DNA from: Longicatena sp.
GTDB taxonomy: Bacteria; Bacillota_I; Bacilli_A; Erysipelotrichales; Erysipelotrichaceae
Direction of reading: 5' to 3'
DNA: 8,530 nucleotides
Assembly: GCA_020025055.1 (NCBI GenBank)
Contig: JAHHST010000063.1
Location: 1-8,530 of the forward strand
Part shown: in pieces, positions 5,980 through 8,530 of the stretch
Layout: the number at the start of each line of letters is the position of its first letter
Position numbering within the stretch: the stretch's first letter is position 1
The notes under the pieces: model-generated
What the model saw: the letters and a program-made list of their open reading frames with translations, nothing else
Told to the model about the DNA's origin: nothing
Databases searched by the model: none
Made by a program: the position numbers and the translations under genes

Positions 5980-6445
5980 GATTATTGAGTCTTTCTAATA
6001 AATAATATAAGCGGACTTTATCTTTTTCATTTGGTGGTATATTCACATTGTATAAATAATGTTGTAGAACGTCTGCATCTTTTAGTGTTTCAGCAAAAGG
6101 ACTGTCTTGTCTGCTTAATTTGTTGGAGTGGCAAGCAATTGCATTACAGACTGTTAAAATTTCACCTTCTGTGAATAGATTTGATTCTTCTAATATATGT
6201 TTTGCTAATGTAGCGCTATGCTCAGCATGAACAGAATGAGGACAATTTTCGGCATAAAGAGAAATATCATGCAACATGGCTGCAATACAAGCTAATTCGA
6301 TATCTTCATTACGCAAGCTAGCTAGAATAGCTACTACTTGGGCAACTCCATATGTGTGAATGTAAGCAAATTTACGAAGATTTTCTTGACTTAGTTGTGT
6401 GATTTGTGAATCGACTTTTTCACGAATATACTCTAAACGATCCAT
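5969..6445 (-). CDS. Small HD-domain putative metal-dependent phosphohydrolase
   Basis: This 158-residue protein is a single HD domain. Candidate metal ligands are H30 (YIHTYGV), the H59-D60 pair (AAMLHDIS), H76 (HAEHS), H106 (ACHSN) and D123/D125 (LKDADVLQHY), in the order of the HD superfamily. Members hydrolyse phosphate esters of nucleotides and related compounds; no feature here fixes the substrate. There is no membrane segment, so it is cytoplasmic. I chose ATG at 6445 because AGGAGGG (complement of 6451-6457) lies 5 bases upstream; a TTG extension to 6469 would run through that site. It lies downstream of the cold shock gene on the same strand but beyond a terminator, so it relies on read-through or a promoter in the 76-base gap (a minus-strand TATAAT lies at 6511-6516). 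The C-terminus is Lys-rich and ends on the intergenic hairpin. Confidence 0.8.
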   Translation of the reverse strand: MDRLEYIREKVDSQITQLSQENLRKFAYIHTYGVAQVVAILASLRNEDIELACIAAMLHDISLYAENCPHSVHAEHSATLAKHILEESNLFTEGEILTVCNAIACHSNKLSRQDSPFAETLKDADVLQHYLYNVNIPPNEKDKVRLYYLLERLNNQKK

Positions 6446-6467
6446 TGAATCCCTCCTATATAAAAAC

Positions 6468-6506
6468 AAAAAAACTGATATAGTATATGCTACATCAGTC
6501 TTTTTT
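6468..6506 (-). terminator. Bidirectional-looking terminator after the cold shock gene
   Basis: The stem is ACTGAT (6474-6479) with ATCAGT (6494-6499), then one A/C mismatch and TAG (6481-6483) with CTA (6490-6492). On the minus strand it is followed by seven T (complement of 6468-6474), ending the cold shock transcript. On the plus strand it is followed by CTTTTTT (6500-6506), so it could also stop transcription entering from the other side. It lies only 23 bases upstream of the HD-domain start codon. Confidence 0.85.
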
Positions 6507-6521
6507 ATGAATTATAAAGAA

Positions 6522-6728
6522 TTATTCAGTTACTACTGTAACATTACTAGCTTGTTGACCACGATCGCTATCAACAACATCAAAAGTTACGTTTTGTCCT
6601 TCTTCTAATGTACGGAATCCATCGCATTGGATGCTTGAATAATGTACGAATACATCTTTACCTTCATCAGAAGTAATGAAACCATAACCTTTCTCTGCAT
6701 TAAACCATTTTACTTTACCTGTACTCAT
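6522..6728 (-). CDS. csp: Cold shock protein, CspA/CspB family
   Basis: This 68-residue protein is a complete single cold shock domain, the five-stranded OB-fold that binds single-stranded RNA and DNA and melts RNA structure. RNP1 is KGYGFI (13-18) and RNP2 is VFVHY (26-30); the nucleic-acid-binding aromatics W8, F17, F27, H29 and F38 are all present. The opening [16 protein letters not shown] is almost invariant in the family. The paralogue letter cannot be assigned, since such genomes often carry several. A strong ribosome binding site AAGGAGGT (complement of 6736-6743) sits 7 bases before the ATG. The leader is long, about 140 bases, and structured, as in csp genes of other bacteria, where it controls cold induction. 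It is transcribed divergently from the leucine-rich repeat gene. Confidence 0.97.
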   Translation of the reverse strand: MSTGKVKWFNAEKGYGFITSDEGKDVFVHYSSIQCDGFRTLEEGQNVTFDVVDSDRGQQASNVTVVTE

Positions 6729-6871
6729 GTTTAGTACCTCCTTATATTATCTAATAAGAAGCACTCAAATGTATAAAAAAATCACAGTCCCTTGGATCTT
6801 GTACACATGAGTTATAAATACAATTCCGAGAACTTGTGAATCTTGAAATCATAATTATTGCTTTTTATTAC
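6729..6871 (-). promoter_or_regulatory. Long structured leader of the cold shock gene
   Basis: If transcription starts near 6871, the untranslated leader is about 140 bases. On the minus strand it contains a long interrupted hairpin between 6839 and 6782: TCACA/TGTGA at the base, GTTCT/GGGAC with wobble pairs, GG/CC, and TTGTA/TACAA near a 15-base loop. It runs straight into seven T (complement of 6775-6781). That is the form of an intrinsic terminator inside a leader, 30 or so bases before the ribosome binding site. A cold-responsive switch or attenuator is possible; no known riboswitch class is recognised. Confidence 0.45.
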
Positions 6872-6877
6872 ATACAA

Positions 6878-6906
6878 ACAATACCACTTATTAGATATAA
6901 AGTCAA
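6878..6906 (-). promoter_or_regulatory. Promoter of the cold shock gene
   Basis: On the minus strand, TTGACT (complement of 6901-6906) is a 5-of-6 -35 box, and TATTGT (complement of 6878-6883) is the -10 at the ideal 17-base spacing. A TGG directly before the -10 gives an extended -10 (TGn). Transcription would start near 6871. This promoter lies back to back with that of the leucine-rich repeat gene. Confidence 0.7.
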
Positions 6907-6932
6907 ATGTTAATTTGCAAATTTAAAAAAGA

Positions 6933-6998
6933 ATGAAAGCAGTTTCATAATTGTATGATTTGGTTTATAATGATATTATAAATATAGTAAAATGGAGG
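6933..6998 (+). promoter_or_regulatory. Promoter region and dyads of the leucine-rich repeat gene
   Basis: TATAAT at 6966-6971 has TTTCAT (6943-6948) 17 bases upstream, a poor -35. An alternative is TATTAT (6974-6979) with TTGTAT (6951-6956), also at 17 bases. Two overlapping dyads cover the -35 side: ATGAAA (6933-6938)/TTTCAT (6943-6948) and TCATA (6945-6949)/TATGA (6954-6958). The weak -35 plus dyads suggest regulation by a DNA-binding protein. The ribosome binding site GGAGG (6994-6998) lies 10 bases before the ATG. Confidence 0.45.
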
Positions 6999-7008
6999 TA
7001 GACGAAGG

Positions 7009-8454
7009 ATGTTAATTAAAGATGAAAATTTGCGAGTTGCAATAGCAAGACAGTTAAATATAAAAGAAGAAGAAATAGATGAAGAAAAGATGAAAAAATT
7101 AACAAGATTGTCTGCGAGAAGTTCTGAAATTGTTTCTTTAGATGGCTTAGAAGCTGCGGTTAATTTGGAATATTTAGATTTGTGCGGAAATAATATTGAA
7201 GACTTAAATCCAATCAAAGAATTAAGAGAAATTGAATATTTGAATTTATCTAAAAATATGTTACGTGATATTCAAGCATTACGTGAATATCGTCAATTAG
7301 TCCGTTTAGATATTTCTCGGAATAATTTATATACGATGGATATTAGTGCCATTGCAGGTATGATTAATTTACGAGAATTAAATTTAGAGCGTAGTAAGGT
7401 AGATAATCTTGTATACTTGGAAAATGTAAAGAAATTAAATGTACTTTATACAAGTATTGAAAATGGTCCTTTTCCATTAGGAATCTTAGGAACTTTAGAC
7501 AATTTAAAAGAACTTCATATGAATAAAATGTGGTTATATGATATTGCAGATTTAAACTATTTAAAGAATATTGAAGTGTTGGATCTTTCTACAAATTTAT
7601 TTTCAGATTTATCACCAATTCAGTATATGAAGAAAACATTACGTAAATTGAATTTAACGAACAATCAATATTTAAAGGATTGTAGTATGTTAGAAGAATT
7701 TTCAAATTTAGAAGTATTAGATTTATCATTCGATAAGATTAATGATTTTTCATTTTTAAAGAAATTAAAAAATCTTAAAGAATTACGTTTAATTCAATGT
7801 GGGATGACAGATTTACGTGATTTAAAAGGATTAACAAAATTAGAAAAATTAGATATTTCAGAAAATAAAGTAAAACATACAGAAGTTTTAAGAGAAATGA
7901 AAAATTTAGTTTATTTTAAAGCAAGTTGTTGTGAATTAGAAGACATTGAATTCTTGAAAAATGCAAAAGAATTAGGAGAAGTCAATGTATATAACAATAA
8001 TATTAAAGATATTAGTGTTTTAAAAGGTTGTGAAAAGATGACAACTCTTGATGTTGGAAACAATGATGTTAAGGATATTACTTGCATCCGTGATATGAAG
8101 AATTTAGAGTGCTTAAGTTTAGCTCATAATAATATTGAAAGTATTGAACCTTTGGAAAAATTAGTGAATTTAAGTAAAGTAGATTTATATGATAATGTTA
8201 TTACAGATCTTACACCTTTAAAAAATCTAAAATTACTTACTTCTTTACGATTGGATCATAATGGAATCATGGATTTAGCTCCGTTAAAAGATTTAATCTA
8301 TTTAACTTCTTTGACATTGAAGGCAAATTATATAACAGATTTAACACCTATTAAAAACTTGAAAAAACTTTGTGAATTACGTCTAGACGATAACCCAATT
8401 GAAGATATTTCTATGTTAGAAGATATGGAATATTACGATAAATTCTCTTATTAA
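7009..8454 (+). CDS. Internalin-like leucine-rich repeat protein without export signal
   Basis: This 481-residue protein is almost wholly leucine-rich repeats. Residues 1-43 form a helical cap of the kind seen before bacterial repeat domains (NLRVAIARQLN, then DEEKMKKLTRLSA). From L44 there are about 19 repeats of the 22-residue class with the form LxxLxxLxxLxLxxNxIxD, for example LTPLKNLKLLTSLRLDHNGIMD. Repeats 3 and 5-8 are irregular in length, and a partial repeat ends the chain (ISMLEDMEYYDKFSY). The consensus is that of internalins, whose concave faces bind proteins. Unlike internalins, there is no signal peptide, LPXTG, GW module or membrane segment, so the protein should be cytoplasmic unless exported by another route. 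Asn-rich ladder positions and many charged residues suit a soluble solenoid. The partner is unknown. It stands alone, divergent from the cold shock gene, with its own terminator. Confidence 0.9.
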   Translation: MLIKDENLRVAIARQLNIKEEEIDEEKMKKLTRLSARSSEIVSLDGLEAAVNLEYLDLCGNNIEDLNPIKELREIEYLNLSKNMLRDIQALREYRQLVRLDISRNNLYTMDISAIAGMINLRELNLERSKVDNLVYLENVKKLNVLYTSIENGPFPLGILGTLDNLKELHMNKMWLYDIADLNYLKNIEVLDLSTNLFSDLSPIQYMKKTLRKLNLTNNQYLKDCSMLEEFSNLEVLDLSFDKINDFSFLKKLKNLKELRLIQCGMTDLRDLKGLTKLEKLDISENKVKHTEVLREMKNLVYFKASCCELEDIEFLKNAKELGEVNVYNNNIKDISVLKGCEKMTTLDVGNNDVKDITCIRDMKNLECLSLAHNNIESIEPLEKLVNLSKVDLYDNVITDLTPLKNLKLLTSLRLDHNGIMDLAPLKDLIYLTSLTLKANYITDLTPIKNLKKLCELRLDDNPIEDISMLEDMEYYDKFSY

Positions 8455-8481
8455 TATAAGGGATTTATTTAAGTTCCTTTC

Positions 8482-8530
8482 AGACCGTTGACAAAGTCGC
8501 TCGTTGAGCAGACTTTGTCATTCGGTCTTT
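8482..8530 (+). terminator. 47-bp palindromic repeat, copy 2: terminator of the leucine-rich repeat gene
   Basis: The hairpin spans 8482-8528, starting 28 bases after the leucine-rich repeat stop codon. Arms are AGACCG (8482-8487) with CGGTCT (8523-8528) and TGACAAAGTC (8489-8498) with GACTTTGTCA (8511-8520), and the tip stem is GCTC (8499-8502) with GAGC (8506-8509). A T-tract begins at 8528 and is cut by the window edge. It is the inverted, 45-of-47 copy of 5889-5935. Confidence 0.85.

Noticed and set aside
6446..6469. TTG-initiated extension of the HD-domain gene
   Set aside because: The extension would translate through the AGGAGGG ribosome binding site of ATG 6445.
6399..6608. Plus-strand open frame across the HD gene start and the cold shock gene end
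   Set aside because: It runs antisense to two clear genes, through a terminator, and has no family features.
6945..7217. Minus-strand open frame overlapping the start of the leucine-rich repeat gene
   Set aside because: It is antisense to a clear coding region and its composition is that of a shadow frame.
7141..8410. Tandem DNA repeats in the leucine-rich repeat gene
   Set aside because: The periodicity of about 66 bases comes from diverged protein repeats; there is no near-identical DNA repetition or CRISPR-like structure.

Overview
The window is AT-rich, with strong AGGAGG-type ribosome binding sites, U-tract hairpin terminators and a CssRS-like two-component pair. This points to a low-GC Gram-positive bacterium (Bacillota). 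The repeat and gene content would fit a gut Erysipelotrichia-type organism, but that lineage call is inference only. There are no rRNA or tRNA genes, no CRISPR array, no transposase and no phage genes.

Layout. (1) Positions 1-2184 hold a response regulator and sensor kinase operon that closely resembles CssR/CssS, the secretion-stress system of Bacillus subtilis. It has a candidate promoter and repeated half-sites upstream and closes with a strong terminator. (2) Positions 2192-5865 hold a three-gene operon with its own promoter, tight translational coupling (two TAATG junctions) and a terminator: an alpha/beta-hydrolase, a MurF-family ligase whose N-terminal substrate domain is replaced by membrane helices, and a D-Ala-D-Ala-ligase-family ATP-grasp enzyme with an altered second-substrate pocket. 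(3) Positions 5731-5968 are a convergent intergenic region packed with repeats and hairpins. (4) On the minus strand, a small HD-domain protein and a cold shock protein lie in tandem, separated by a terminator. The cold shock gene has a long structured leader. (5) On the plus strand, divergent from the cold shock gene, is an internalin-like leucine-rich repeat protein with no export signal. A 47-bp palindromic repeat follows it and forms its terminator.

How the genes fit together. The CssRS pair would sense stress at the membrane/wall interface. The next operon looks built to make a dipeptide-like unit (ligase) and attach it to a cell-wall precursor (Mur ligase), with a serine hydrolase that could edit or degrade the product. 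The ligase lacks the domain that normally binds UDP-MurNAc-tripeptide and is anchored in the membrane, so it may act on lipid-linked precursors, as MurT does for lipid II amidation. This is the best candidate in the window for an undescribed system. A simpler alternative is that these are the lineage's only, divergent, housekeeping MurF and Ddl. The 47-bp terminator hairpin occurs twice, once per strand, nearly identical and always oriented with its U-tract downstream of a gene, so it looks like a dispersed repeat family used as a terminator.
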